Part shown: one piece after another, positions 53,309-62,564 of the stretch
How positions within the stretch are numbered: position 1 is the first letter of the stretch
Layout of the letters: every line of letters begins with the position of its first letter
NCBI GenBank assembly: GCA_964480915.1
Contig: CAYZRS010000002.1
Span: forward strand, 62,001 to 126,000
DNA from: CAWGCE01 sp964480915
Lineage (GTDB): Bacteria > Planctomycetota > Planctomycetia > Pirellulales > Pirellulaceae
Reading direction: 5' to 3'
Length of the DNA stretch: 64,000 bases
Notes under the pieces: model-generated
Databases searched by the model: none
What the model was told of the DNA's origin: nothing
Seen by the model: the letters and a program-made list of their open reading frames with translations, nothing else
Position numbers and translations under genes: made by a program

Positions 53309-56300
53309 ATGCCTAGCTTGATTGAAGATGAACGTGGATTGCTGTTCGAGCAGCTTCTTGCTGAACGTGTTCTCGTGTTGGACGGCGCCATGGGCACGAT
53401 GGTGCAAGCATTGGACCTCACTGAGGAGGATATGCGCGGGGAGCGTTTTAAGGGGCATGGCAAGGACCTTGTTCGCTTTGTCGACATTCTCAGTTTGACG
53501 CACCCGGAAAAACTAACCGGCATCCATCTGGAGTATCTCAACGCCGGCGCGGATATCGTGACGACAAACACGTTCGGCGCCAGTTTGGTCGGCATGGACG
53601 AGTTTGATCTGCCCGACGAATTGGTTCAGGAAATCAATGCAGCCGCCGTAGCGTGTGCTCGCAAAGCGACGGACGAGGTGACGGCACGCGATCCAAGCCG
53701 GCCGCGATTCGTGGCAGGCTCGATCGGTCCCACGGCGAAACAGATGTCGATATCGACCGATGTCGAAGATGCGGCGTTTCGTGGCGCCACCTTCGATCAG
53801 ATGGTCGATTCTTATTACGGCCAAGTGAAAGCGTTGGTGGAAGCAGGGGTCGACGTCTTGTTGCCGGAAACGGTCATCGACACGTTGAATCTGAAATCGT
53901 GTCTCTTTGCAATCTCGAAGTACTTTGAGGAAGCGGGTGCTCGAGTTCCCGTGATGGTTTCTGGAACCTTCAACGAAGGCGGCGTGACGTTTGTCTCCAG
54001 CCAGATGGTCGAAGCGTTCTGGAATTCGATCAGCCACTTTCCGCTCACCAGCGTCGGCATGAATTGCGCGCTGGGCCCCGAGTTGATGCGACCTCACGTG
54101 GAAGAGCTTGCACGAGTATCGACGGCCTACGTCAGTTGCCACCCGAATGCTGGTCTGCCCAATGAAATGGGTCAATACGATCTTAGTCCTGAGGGCATGG
54201 CGGCGATTGTCGGCGAATTTATCAAGGAAGGCTGGGTCAATATCGTCGGCGGTTGCTGTGGTACCACGCCGGCTCATATTTCGGCGATCGCCGAGGTGGC
54301 TCAAGGAGCGACGCCTCACCGTCCGACAAAGGTCGCGTCGCTGACAAGGTTGTCAGGAACTCATCCTCTGACCATGCGGGCCGACGCGAATTTCATGATG
54401 GTGGGCGAGCGCACCAACGTGACCGGTTCTCGCAAGTTTGCCCGTCTGATTCGCGAAGACAAATTTGAAGAGGCGGTCGAAGTGGCTCGCCAGCAGGTAC
54501 GTAATGGCGCTTCGGTGATTGATATCAACATGGACGATGCGCTGCTCGATGGCGAAGCGGCCATGACGCGGTATCTGAATCTGATCGCTGGCGAGGCCGA
54601 TATCAACACGGTGCCAGTGATGATTGATAGTTCGAAGTGGACCGTCATTGAGGCCGGCCTGCGTTGCCTGCAGGGCAAGGGCATTGTGAATTCGATCAGT
54701 CTGAAGGATGGCGAAGAAGAATTCCTACATCGTGCACGCCTGGTGCGTTGGTACGGTGCGGCGGCCGTTGTGATGGCCTTTGATGAGCAGGGGCAAGCGA
54801 CCGAAATTGACAAGAAAGTCCGGATTTGTAAGCGGGCTTATGACCTCCTAATCGAGAAAGTTGGGTTCGCGCCGGAAGATATCATTTTCGACCCCAATAT
54901 TTTGACGGTCGCCACAGGCATCAGCGAACACGATAACTACGCCATCAACTTCATCGAGGCGACTCGCCAGATTAAAGCGCTGTGCCCGGGCGCCAAAGTG
55001 TCGGGCGGCGTTAGCAATATTTCGTTTTCCTACCGCGGCAACGACGTCGTGCGCGAGGCGATGCATTCGGCGTTTCTGTACCATGCGATCGAAGCGGGGC
55101 TCGATATGGGCATCGTGAACGCGGGCCAGTTGGAGATCTACGAGCAAATCCCCAAGGAGCTGCTCGAACGAGTTGAGGACGTGCTGCTGAACCGTCGCCC
55201 CGACGCGACCGATCGACTCACCGAGTTTGCCGAAACGGTCAAAGGGCAGGGCGGCAAAAAGGCGGCTGCAGACGATTTGAGTTGGCGGGAGGTCGAAGTT
55301 GAGGAGCGACTGAAGCATGCTTTGATCAAAGGGATCGACAAATTTGTCGTCGAAGATACCGAAGAGGCGCGTCAAAAATATGATACCTGCCTGAAAATCA
55401 TCGAAGGTCCGATGATGGATGGCATGTCGATCGTTGGTGACTTGTTCGGCGAAGGAAAGATGTTCCTGCCGCAGGTCGTGAAGTCGGCTCGCGTGATGAA
55501 GAAGGCAGTGGCCTATCTGGAACCGTACATGGAAGAGGAAAAAATCGCGGCGGGAACTCAGGAATCGGCGGCCCGCGCCAAGGTGGTCATGGCGACGGTG
55601 AAAGGAGATGTGCACGACATTGGGAAAAATATCGTGGGCGTTGTGCTGGGTTGTAACAGCTACGAAGTGATCGATCTGGGCGTCATGGTCTCCTGCGAAA
55701 AAATCTTGCAAGCTGCCAAGGAGCACAACGCCGACGTCATCGGTCTCTCCGGACTGATCACACCCAGCCTTGACGAGATGGTCCATGTCGCGAAGGAAAT
55801 GCAGCGTCTCGAGCTCGATGTGCCACTGCTGATCGGCGGTGCGACGACCAGCGTGAAGCACACGGCGGTTAAAATTGCGCCGCAGTACAAGAATCCGGTC
55901 ATCCACGTCAACGACGCGTCACGGAGTGTCGGCGTCGTCGACAAATTGGTCAGCGATGAATTGCGTGACGAATTGGTCGCGAAGAATGTAAAGCTCCAGC
56001 AGCAGATGGTGGATTCTTATCAACAGCGGCAAGTCAAGCTGGTCCCTTATGACGACGCATTCGCAAGACGATTTCAGACTGACTGGTCCGATGTTGCGAT
56101 TGCGAAGCCAGAATTTACTGGCACGCGCGTGATCAAGAACATTCCACTGGAAGAGATTGTGCCATTTGTCGATTGGTCGCCTTTCTTCATGGCTTGGGAG
56201 CTGAAGGGCAAGTACCCCAAGATTCTTGATGATGCGGTCGTCGGCGAGACTGCCCGCGAGCTGTTCGCCGACGCGCAGACGATTTTAAAGCGAATTTTGG

Positions 56301-57016
56301 ACGAGAAGTTGCTGACGGCGAAAGCCGTATACGGTTTCTGGCCGGCAGCTTCGGATAAGGATGATGTCGTTCTGTTTACTGACGAGAGTCGCTCGGCAGA
56401 GTTGTGTCGTTTCCATATGTTGCGTCAGCAATGGGAACGGAAAGGGCAAAAGGATTTCCGTTCGCTGGCCGATTATGTGGCACCTTTTGAATCGGGCCGC
56501 GAAGATTACGTCGGTGCGTTTGCAGTGACGGCTGGGGTCGGTGCGGAAGAGCTCGCGAAGCAGTACGAAGCAGAGCACGACGATATGAATGCGATCATGG
56601 TCAAAGCGCTCGCCGATCGATTGGCAGAGGCGCTTGCCGAGAAAATGCACAAGCAGATTCGGCAGGAGTGGGGCTATGGCTCGGACGAATCGCTATCGAA
56701 CGACGACCTGATTTCGGAAAAGTATCGTGGCATCCGACCGGCTCACGGCTACCCAGCGTGCCCCGATCACACGGAGAAACGGACGTTGTTCGATTTGCTC
56801 GACGCTGAAAAAAGCGTGGGCATGGAATTGACCGAAAACTTTGCGATGACGCCTGCCGCCAGTGTTTCGGGTCTTTACTTCGCTCATCCCGAATCGCGAT
56901 ATTTCGCCGTCGACCGGATTACTCGCGATCAGGTGGAAGACTACGCGGCTCGCAAGCAAATGGATGTGACGCAAGTCGAACGTTGGTTGGCGCCCAATCT
57001 TGGCTACGACGCTTAA
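53309..57016 (+). CDS. metH: cobalamin-dependent methionine synthase
   Basis: 1235 residues, full length. Order of domains: homocysteine-binding/Zn domain (about 15-320, with GGCCGTT), pterin-binding domain (about 360-620), cobalamin cap (about 650-740), cobalamin-binding domain with DVHDIGKNIV (His769) and the AdoMet-dependent reactivation domain (about 930-1235, RPAHGYPACPDH). It transfers a methyl group from methyltetrahydrofolate to homocysteine. The start is ATG 53309, directly after a TTG in the same frame. The 290-bp leader has no recognisable cobalamin or SAH riboswitch. Followed by 291 bp without a gene before thiC. Confidence 0.97.
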   Translation: MPSLIEDERGLLFEQLLAERVLVLDGAMGTMVQALDLTEEDMRGERFKGHGKDLVRFVDILSLTHPEKLTGIHLEYLNAGADIVTTNTFGASLVGMDEFDLPDELVQEINAAAVACARKATDEVTARDPSRPRFVAGSIGPTAKQMSISTDVEDAAFRGATFDQMVDSYYGQVKALVEAGVDVLLPETVIDTLNLKSCLFAISKYFEEAGARVPVMVSGTFNEGGVTFVSSQMVEAFWNSISHFPLTSVGMNCALGPELMRPHVEELARVSTAYVSCHPNAGLPNEMGQYDLSPEGMAAIVGEFIKEGWVNIVGGCCGTTPAHISAIAEVAQGATPHRPTKVASLTRLSGTHPLTMRADANFMMVGERTNVTGSRKFARLIREDKFEEAVEVARQQVRNGASVIDINMDDALLDGEAAMTRYLNLIAGEADINTVPVMIDSSKWTVIEAGLRCLQGKGIVNSISLKDGEEEFLHRARLVRWYGAAAVVMAFDEQGQATEIDKKVRICKRAYDLLIEKVGFAPEDIIFDPNILTVATGISEHDNYAINFIEATRQIKALCPGAKVSGGVSNISFSYRGNDVVREAMHSAFLYHAIEAGLDMGIVNAGQLEIYEQIPKELLERVEDVLLNRRPDATDRLTEFAETVKGQGGKKAAADDLSWREVEVEERLKHALIKGIDKFVVEDTEEARQKYDTCLKIIEGPMMDGMSIVGDLFGEGKMFLPQVVKSARVMKKAVAYLEPYMEEEKIAAGTQESAARAKVVMATVKGDVHDIGKNIVGVVLGCNSYEVIDLGVMVSCEKILQAAKEHNADVIGLSGLITPSLDEMVHVAKEMQRLELDVPLLIGGATTSVKHTAVKIAPQYKNPVIHVNDASRSVGVVDKLVSDELRDELVAKNVKLQQQMVDSYQQRQVKLVPYDDAFARRFQTDWSDVAIAKPEFTGTRVIKNIPLEEIVPFVDWSPFFMAWELKGKYPKILDDAVVGETARELFADAQTILKRILDEKLLTAKAVYGFWPAASDKDDVVLFTDESRSAELCRFHMLRQQWERKGQKDFRSLADYVAPFESGREDYVGAFAVTAGVGAEELAKQYEAEHDDMNAIMVKALADRLAEALAEKMHKQIRQEWGYGSDESLSNDDLISEKYRGIRPAHGYPACPDHTEKRTLFDLLDAEKSVGMELTENFAMTPAASVSGLYFAHPESRYFAVDRITRDQVEDYAARKQMDVTQVERWLAPNLGYDA

Positions 57017-57307
57017 AGGGTGGCGACCGGATGGTCTCCGATTGCGCCAGCGTTGTGTCGAGCCATCGACGATCGTACGCCCTGGGTGTGTTCCGGCGCT
57101 GCTGGTCGGGTCTTTCCTTACGACCAGCTGGCTCACTCTCAAACAGAGCGTGCGGGGCTTGCATACCAGCACGAGCAGCCACGTCAATTGACACTCTAGA
57201 CGCGACCGGTAGGATGACTTGTTACATGTTATGCGCATCGAATGAGCTGTTGCGGTAAGTGTTTGTCGAGGCTGGCTCATTTGTTCTTCAAGGAAGCTGT
57301 ATTTTCG

Positions 57308-58651
57308 ATGACAACTCAATTGGAAGCCGCTCGGGCCGGCGAGATTACGCCAGAAATGGAATTCGTTGCGAAGCGGGAATTGTTGGCACCGGAATTGATT
57401 CGCGACGAAGTAGCCATCGGTCGCATGGTCATTCCGGCAAATACAAATCACTTGGCCGGCTGCCTCGAACCGATGGCAATTGGAATTGCAGCGAAGTGCA
57501 AGATCAACGCCAACATTGGCAACTCGGCGGTTACTAGTGATGCGACTGAGGAACTTGAGAAACTGCACATGGCAGTTCATTTTGGTGCCGATACTGTCAT
57601 GGATCTGTCGACCGGCAGCAATATTGACACGATTCGTCGCGAGATCATTGCCAAGTCGCCCGTCCCCATCGGCACCGTTCCGATTTACCAGATGCTGGAA
57701 GAACTGGGTGGCGACATCGAAGAGATGAAGGCACAGCATTTTCTCGACATGGTGGAGCACCAAGCCAAGCAGGGCGTCGACTACATGACGATCCATTGCG
57801 GTGTCTTGCTCGAGCATCTTCACATGACTATGAATCGAGTCACGGGGATCGTCAGCCGTGGCGGATCGTTGATCGCGAAATGGATGATGGCCCACCGTAA
57901 ACAGAATCCGCTGTATACGCATTTTGAAGATCTGTGTGACATCATGCGGCAGTATGACGTCACCTGGAGCTTAGGAGACGGCCTGCGACCTGGTTCGATC
58001 GCGGATGCGAGCGATGAAGCTCAATTTGCGGAACTCGACGTCTTGGGTGAACTGGTCGAACGAGGCTGGGCCAAAGGGACGCAAGTGATGGTCGAGGGTC
58101 CTGGCCATGTGCCGATGGACCAAATCGATATGAACATCAAACGTCAGATCGAAGTGTGCAAAGGAGCACCTTTCTACGTGCTCGGGCCGCTCGTGACCGA
58201 CATCGCGCCAGGGTACGACCACATCACCAGTGGCATTGGTGCCGCTTTGGCCGGTTGGAGTGGCGCGGCAATGCTTTGCTATGTCACTCCGAAAGAGCAC
58301 CTCGGGCTGCCAGATGCCGAAGACGTGAAGCAGGGAGTCATCGCTTACAAGATTGCAGCGCATGCGGCCGACCTCGCACGGCATCGGCCAGGCGCACGCG
58401 ATCGGGACGACGCGTTGTCGAAAGCTCGGTTCGAGTTTGATTGGAAAGAGCAATTCCGTCTCTCTCTCGATCCGGAAACGGCACAGCGGTACCATGATGA
58501 AACATTGCCGCAAGACACGTTCAAGAGTGCTCACTTCTGCAGCATGTGTGGTCCGAAGTATTGCTCGATGAAGATTACTGAGGATATTCGCGAGATGGCA
58601 AAGAACGGTGGTCTGGTCCAGATCGAAGAAGCGACTCCGCCGCAGGGCTAA
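57308..58651 (+). CDS. thiC: phosphomethylpyrimidine synthase
   Basis: Radical SAM enzyme converting aminoimidazole ribotide to HMP-phosphate for thiamine. 447 residues, the shorter bacterial form. The 4Fe-4S cysteines lie in CSMCGPKYC near residue 425. NANIGNSAV, VMVEGPGHVPMDQI and GPLVTDIAPGYDHI are family motifs. The ATG at 57308 is chosen where the family begins; GAAGG occurs 13 bases upstream. No TPP riboswitch is recognisable in the leader. It is followed by a strong terminator. Confidence 0.95.
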   Translation: MTTQLEAARAGEITPEMEFVAKRELLAPELIRDEVAIGRMVIPANTNHLAGCLEPMAIGIAAKCKINANIGNSAVTSDATEELEKLHMAVHFGADTVMDLSTGSNIDTIRREIIAKSPVPIGTVPIYQMLEELGGDIEEMKAQHFLDMVEHQAKQGVDYMTIHCGVLLEHLHMTMNRVTGIVSRGGSLIAKWMMAHRKQNPLYTHFEDLCDIMRQYDVTWSLGDGLRPGSIADASDEAQFAELDVLGELVERGWAKGTQVMVEGPGHVPMDQIDMNIKRQIEVCKGAPFYVLGPLVTDIAPGYDHITSGIGAALAGWSGAAMLCYVTPKEHLGLPDAEDVKQGVIAYKIAAHAADLARHRPGARDRDDALSKARFEFDWKEQFRLSLDPETAQRYHDETLPQDTFKSAHFCSMCGPKYCSMKITEDIREMAKNGGLVQIEEATPPQG

Positions 58652-58713
58652 TCGGTCAAGCCAAAGTGCCGACAGGATTCGTGGCTGTGAATCGATTCGC
58701 TTAACTCAACAAG

Positions 58714-58742
58714 ACCCGCGCCAAGTTTGGTGCGGGTTTTTT
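58714..58742 (+). terminator. intrinsic terminator after thiC
   Basis: ACCCGCGCCAA pairs with TTGGTGCGGGT (58714-58737), with one G-T pair and a tight loop, followed by a run of T. It starts 63 bases after the thiC stop. Confidence 0.85.
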
Positions 58743-58847
58743 ATGCCGATCTGCGAAAGTTATCTCGAACCGACCTTGTCATGATGCCGGCAAAACGAAG
58801 AATCAGCTCCAGGCGAGTCTTCCATTTCAACCCAGATTGGTCATTTC

Positions 58848-60200
58848 GTGGTCGATACTGAACCCACCGATGTTGCAGAGACGAATGCTGCTGCCGGCGT
58901 ACCCGTTGGCAAAGAGAAGTTATTCAATCGCGGTTATCTCTCTCTCCTCGGGTCGCAGTTCTTCGGCGCGGCGAACGACAACATCCTCAAGCAATGCTTG
59001 ACCTTCATGATCGCGACCGGCATCTGGTCGGGCAGTCTGAAAGATGGCGGGCTGGGTGAAGGTGGACAGGTCGTGCCGGCGCTGTTGTTGACGGTGCCGT
59101 TTATTCTGTTGTCCGGCTACGCCGGCCAAGTTTCCGATCGCTTTAGCAAGCGGACCGTCATGCTGTGGGTGAAGTTGGCCGAGATTCCCATTGCGCTGAT
59201 TGCCTTCCTGGGATTTTATTGGGGCAATCTGTGGATCGCATTGGGGGCCATGCTGTTGCTTTCGGTCCAGAGTTCATTCTTTGGACCTGCCAAGTATGGT
59301 GTGATTCCAGAGATTGTCGGAGAGCAGCATTTGAGCATGGCCAACGGCCTCATCAATATGTTCACCAATCTGGCTGTGATTACGGGCTCTCTATTGGCCG
59401 GCCCCCTGTCAGACGTTTTCAACCCGCAGCAGGTCGTGGGAGAACCGCCGGTGCAGGCGGTTGCTTGGGCGCCCGGCGCGGCGCTGGTGGTCGTTTCGAT
59501 CTGTGGTTTGTTGGCGATTTTGTTCATGCCGCAGGTCAAGCCGGCCAGTCCCGATTTGAAGTGGGACCTTAATCCGTTTCGTACCTACTTTGACTCGATC
59601 AAAGTGATGGCTCAAGGACCATTGCTATTCGTCGTCTTGGCGTGGGCCGGTTTCTACATGATTGCGATGTTGGCGATGATGATTCTGCCCGAGTACGAAG
59701 CGATCCTTGAGATTTCCTATACGAAAACAAGTTATCTGCTGGGCATCTTAGGCGTTGCGGTTGCTCTTGGCAGCGTGATCACGGGGGTCGTCTCTGGGAA
59801 GCAGATACGTCCCTGGCTGGTGCCGTTTGGTGCAGTCGGAATGACGGTCTCGTTCTTTACACTCGGCTGGGTGACACCGACTTACGGTTCGGTTGCGCTG
59901 CTGATTTTCACGGCGGGCTTTTTTGCCGGCTTTTACATCGTACCCCTGCAGGCATTGATTCAAATTCTCTCGCCGGAGGACGAGCGAGGACGCATTATTG
60001 GGACCTCTGGTGCCATCTCTTTTTGCTTCAGCTCCTTGGGCCCGATCGTTTTCTGGATTGCCACGAACCGTTGCCAGATGGAGCCCAATCGCGCGTTCCT
60101 GATCTGTGGTTTTCTCGCGTTGATCGGAACAATCATGGGGATTACCAAACTGAGAAAAATGAACACGACGTCCGCTGTCGCCAACCTGCCGAAACCATGA
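58848..60200 (+). CDS. LplT-like major facilitator (lysophospholipid transporter family)
   Basis: 450 residues with twelve membrane helices. The start FNRGYLSLLGSQFFGAANDN is diagnostic of the LplT branch of the major facilitator family. Many relatives are fused to, or followed by, an acyltransferase; here the acyltransferase domain is absent and the next gene encodes a hotdog thioesterase. Phospholipid flipping is the family role; the substrate is inferred. The start is GTG 58848 because no better ATG precedes the conserved N-terminus. It ends 10 bp before the thioesterase gene. Confidence 0.82.
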   Translation: MVDTEPTDVAETNAAAGVPVGKEKLFNRGYLSLLGSQFFGAANDNILKQCLTFMIATGIWSGSLKDGGLGEGGQVVPALLLTVPFILLSGYAGQVSDRFSKRTVMLWVKLAEIPIALIAFLGFYWGNLWIALGAMLLLSVQSSFFGPAKYGVIPEIVGEQHLSMANGLINMFTNLAVITGSLLAGPLSDVFNPQQVVGEPPVQAVAWAPGAALVVVSICGLLAILFMPQVKPASPDLKWDLNPFRTYFDSIKVMAQGPLLFVVLAWAGFYMIAMLAMMILPEYEAILEISYTKTSYLLGILGVAVALGSVITGVVSGKQIRPWLVPFGAVGMTVSFFTLGWVTPTYGSVALLIFTAGFFAGFYIVPLQALIQILSPEDERGRIIGTSGAISFCFSSLGPIVFWIATNRCQMEPNRAFLICGFLALIGTIMGITKLRKMNTTSAVANLPKP

Positions 60201-60210
60201 GCTAACGACT

Positions 60211-60699
60211 ATGGAAGCAAAGACCGTCGCCGATTCGCGCATCACCTTGCACCAATTCATGATGCCCGAACATGCCAACCTGCAGGGCAACGTCCACGGT
60301 GGCATCGTCATGAAGCTGGTTGATGAGGCTGGAGCCCTGGCCGCCATCAAACATGCGCAGCGCCCCGTCGTCACCGTCACGATCGACTCGATGACCTTCT
60401 TGTCTCCGGTGCACGTTGGTGATGTGATGAATTTGTCGGCGCAGATCATTCGAGTTGGCAAGACGTCGCTTGAGGTCGAGATTCGAGTCGTCGCCGAAAA
60501 TCCCATTACGGGGGAGGAGACGCATACGAATTCAGCGTACGCGGTTTACGTGGCGCTGGATGACGAAGGTCGACCGGTCAAAGTGCCCAACTTGAAACTC
60601 GAATCGGACGACGAACGCCGCCGAGCGGCCGAAGCGGCCGATCGGCAGAAGCATCGTTTGGAACAGCGTAAGCTCATGGAACGGCCCGGCAGTGCCTAA
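60211..60699 (+). CDS. acyl-CoA thioesterase (hotdog fold)
   Basis: 162 residues. The motif NLQGNVHGGIVMKLVDEAGA near residue 23 contains the catalytic Asp/Glu of the YciA/BACH-type thioesterases, and TFLSPVHVGDVM is conserved. A charged C-terminal tail (DDERRRAAEAADRQKHRLE) follows. It hydrolyses acyl-CoA in the cytoplasm by family; chain preference is unknown. It follows the LplT-like gene by 10 bp, which suggests a membrane-lipid link. Confidence 0.9.
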   Translation: MEAKTVADSRITLHQFMMPEHANLQGNVHGGIVMKLVDEAGALAAIKHAQRPVVTVTIDSMTFLSPVHVGDVMNLSAQIIRVGKTSLEVEIRVVAENPITGEETHTNSAYAVYVALDDEGRPVKVPNLKLESDDERRRAAEAADRQKHRLEQRKLMERPGSA

Positions 60700-60724
60700 C
60701 GGACTTTGGATCTGAAATGGTTGC

Positions 60725-61222
60725 CTATTCGCTCTCCGTTGCTCCTGAGTTCTTGCGGCTGCGTTGCTTCGCCATCGCTTTCCTGACCTTTTCCAACGAC
60801 CTGACGTCACGGGTCAGCTCGATGATCACCGGATGACGTGAACCGTATTCGTTGCGTGCTTCTTTCAATTTCGATTTGGCAAAAGCAAGCTCGACGTCGA
60901 CGAGCGATCGAGTTGAATCTTTCTCTTGAGCCAGCAACCATTTAGCAACGGCTCCATAGTTCTCGACGCGGTCGATGGGGAGCCAGGTTGCCTTCGTTTT
61001 GTCCTTTTTCTGGCCCTCTTCGATGAGCAACCACCAGGCGTCGCCCGAAGAGTTGTGCACGAGCACGGCGCCACCAGCGACTCGAGAAAGTGTATAAGCA
61101 GGATCGGGCCGTTTCGGATCCCAAACTGGCTGTGGTTGAGCCGCAGCGGCCGAACAAAGAAAAGCGAAGGCGATGAGCTTCAGAACAACCGTCTGAGCGA
61201 AACACGTTTTGGAAGAATTCAT
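60725..61222 (-). CDS. exported protein of unknown function
   Basis: 165 residues. A signal peptide (KLIAFAFLCSAAAAQ) is followed by a compact region with AYTLSRVAGGAVLVHNSSGDAWWLL and a charged helical C-terminus (LAFAKSKLKEARNEYG and SLEKVRKAMAKQRSRK). No motif is recognised. It is probably periplasmic. It is convergent with the thioesterase gene and separated from the next minus-strand gene by 99 bp. Confidence 0.6.
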   Translation of the reverse strand: MNSSKTCFAQTVVLKLIAFAFLCSAAAAQPQPVWDPKRPDPAYTLSRVAGGAVLVHNSSGDAWWLLIEEGQKKDKTKATWLPIDRVENYGAVAKWLLAQEKDSTRSLVDVELAFAKSKLKEARNEYGSRHPVIIELTRDVRSLEKVRKAMAKQRSRKNSGATESE

Positions 61223-61321
61223 GAAACTGCCCCAAGCTGTTACCGAGTGTCTGTTCTTAGTCTGCTCCGGGCTGGATCGACGGTCAATACGATGAGGATA
61301 CGAATCTTCTGCCGTTGAGGC

Positions 61322-61681
61322 TCAATCTCCCCACTTTCGCCGCGCTTCGGGTAAGGGGTAGTCCATGATCGGTAGGTCGATGCCGGCGACCTCTTTCAAC
61401 CGTCGCCAACCGCGAGTCACCAACGACTGTTCCTCGCGCACGAAGGAAGCATCCATCGTCCGTTTGTCGAATGTGCCCTCAACGGTCATCGGTTTCCAGT
61501 CATCGTCCTGGATGAACTGTGCAAGTACGGGATTGCAGCGAATATGGCGTTCTGGCTGATCATGAAGCGTTTCTGGATCGACGCGACCAATCACGTATCG
61601 GAGATACAAGTCGCTATCTAGAACACTTTCCACGTCCTGGCCGCACACGTCGCAAATGTATCCTTCGTCACACTTCGCCAC
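61322..61681 (-). CDS. small protein with CxxC motif
   Basis: 119 residues. The N-terminus has YICDVCGQDVE (CxxC) and later RHIRCNPVLAQFI, so a zinc or other metal site with Cys residues is possible. No signal peptide or membrane segment. It overlaps the end of dapB by 14 bp, so it is translated from the dapB transcript. I do not recognise the family; its close tie to dapB is the only functional hint. Confidence 0.6.
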   Translation of the reverse strand: MAKCDEGYICDVCGQDVESVLDSDLYLRYVIGRVDPETLHDQPERHIRCNPVLAQFIQDDDWKPMTVEGTFDKRTMDASFVREEQSLVTRGWRRLKEVAGIDLPIMDYPLPEARRKWGD

Positions 61682-62495
61682 AGTTTTGTTCTCGTGAGTT
61701 GGGCCAGATGACGTCGTTCATGGAATAGAGACCTGGCGATTGTTGGCATACGAATTTCGCAGCCGACAATGCTCCCAGGGCGTAACAATCACGGTTGCTG
61801 GCTTTCACCGTAAGTTCGATCGACTCGCCCAGCATACCAAACACGATCCGATGCTCGCCCGGATTGTCACCCGAGCGGATGGCGTGATAACCAATTTCGT
61901 TTTGTGGACGAGCGCCTGTTTGCCCTTCGCGACCATGTTGCTCGTGCGGCATGTCCATCACGTCGGCGATGATTTCTCCAAACTTCAAAGCGGTGCCACT
62001 TGGAGCATCTGCTTTGAATCGATGGTGCGTTTCGACAATTTCTACGTCGACACCGGAAGAGACGGCCCGCAATGCCTCGCCGGCCGCTGCCGCCAGTTTC
62101 ATTGCGACATTCACTGCCAAGCTCATGCTGGGCGCCCAAACGACCGGCTGTTGGGTCGCCAGTTGCGTTAGTTTTTCGATCGTCGATTCTCCCAGGCCCG
62201 TCGTCGCGACGACGAGCGGGACTTGGTGCTCCTGCGCCTGATCGATGATCTTGTCGGTCGCAGCGGGGGTCGAAAAATCGATGATGGCCGATACCGTCGT
62301 CGCGATGTTTGTGCCGAGAGGAACGCCGAGCTCGCCAATGCCCGCGAGCAGCCCCGCATCGGTGCCGATCTGAGGATGATCGGCCGCGTCGATCGCACAG
62401 GCGATCGTGAGCGTCGGGTCTTCGTGGCCGAGAGCAATCAGCCGCTGTCCCATGCGACCTGCGGCGCCGTGAATGGCGATCGTTGTCTTGTTCAT
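61668..62495 (-). CDS. dapB: 4-hydroxy-tetrahydrodipicolinate reductase
   Basis: 275 residues. The N-terminal NAD(P)-binding IHGAAGRMGQRLI is at residues 8-20. ETHHRFKADAPSGTAL near residue 155 carries the catalytic His and substrate-binding Lys. It acts in the lysine/diaminopimelate pathway. The next gene overlaps its end by 14 bp. thrC, from the same aspartate-derived branch, lies 69 bp upstream on the same strand, so the two may be co-transcribed. Confidence 0.95.
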   Translation of the reverse strand: MNKTTIAIHGAAGRMGQRLIALGHEDPTLTIACAIDAADHPQIGTDAGLLAGIGELGVPLGTNIATTVSAIIDFSTPAATDKIIDQAQEHQVPLVVATTGLGESTIEKLTQLATQQPVVWAPSMSLAVNVAMKLAAAAGEALRAVSSGVDVEIVETHHRFKADAPSGTALKFGEIIADVMDMPHEQHGREGQTGARPQNEIGYHAIRSGDNPGEHRIVFGMLGESIELTVKASNRDCYALGALSAAKFVCQQSPGLYSMNDVIWPNSREQNCGEV

Positions 62496-62564
62496 GTGAA
62501 CAGTGTAACGAAACGTCTCGCATTCGAGCAGATGGTCGCCGTGCCTAACGCGGCCTTCGATTGC

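Noticed and set aside
57017..57307. TPP riboswitch in the thiC leader
   Set aside because: The conserved CTGAGA and GAACCTGAT-type segments are not present. Nothing else is recognised in this 291-bp gap.
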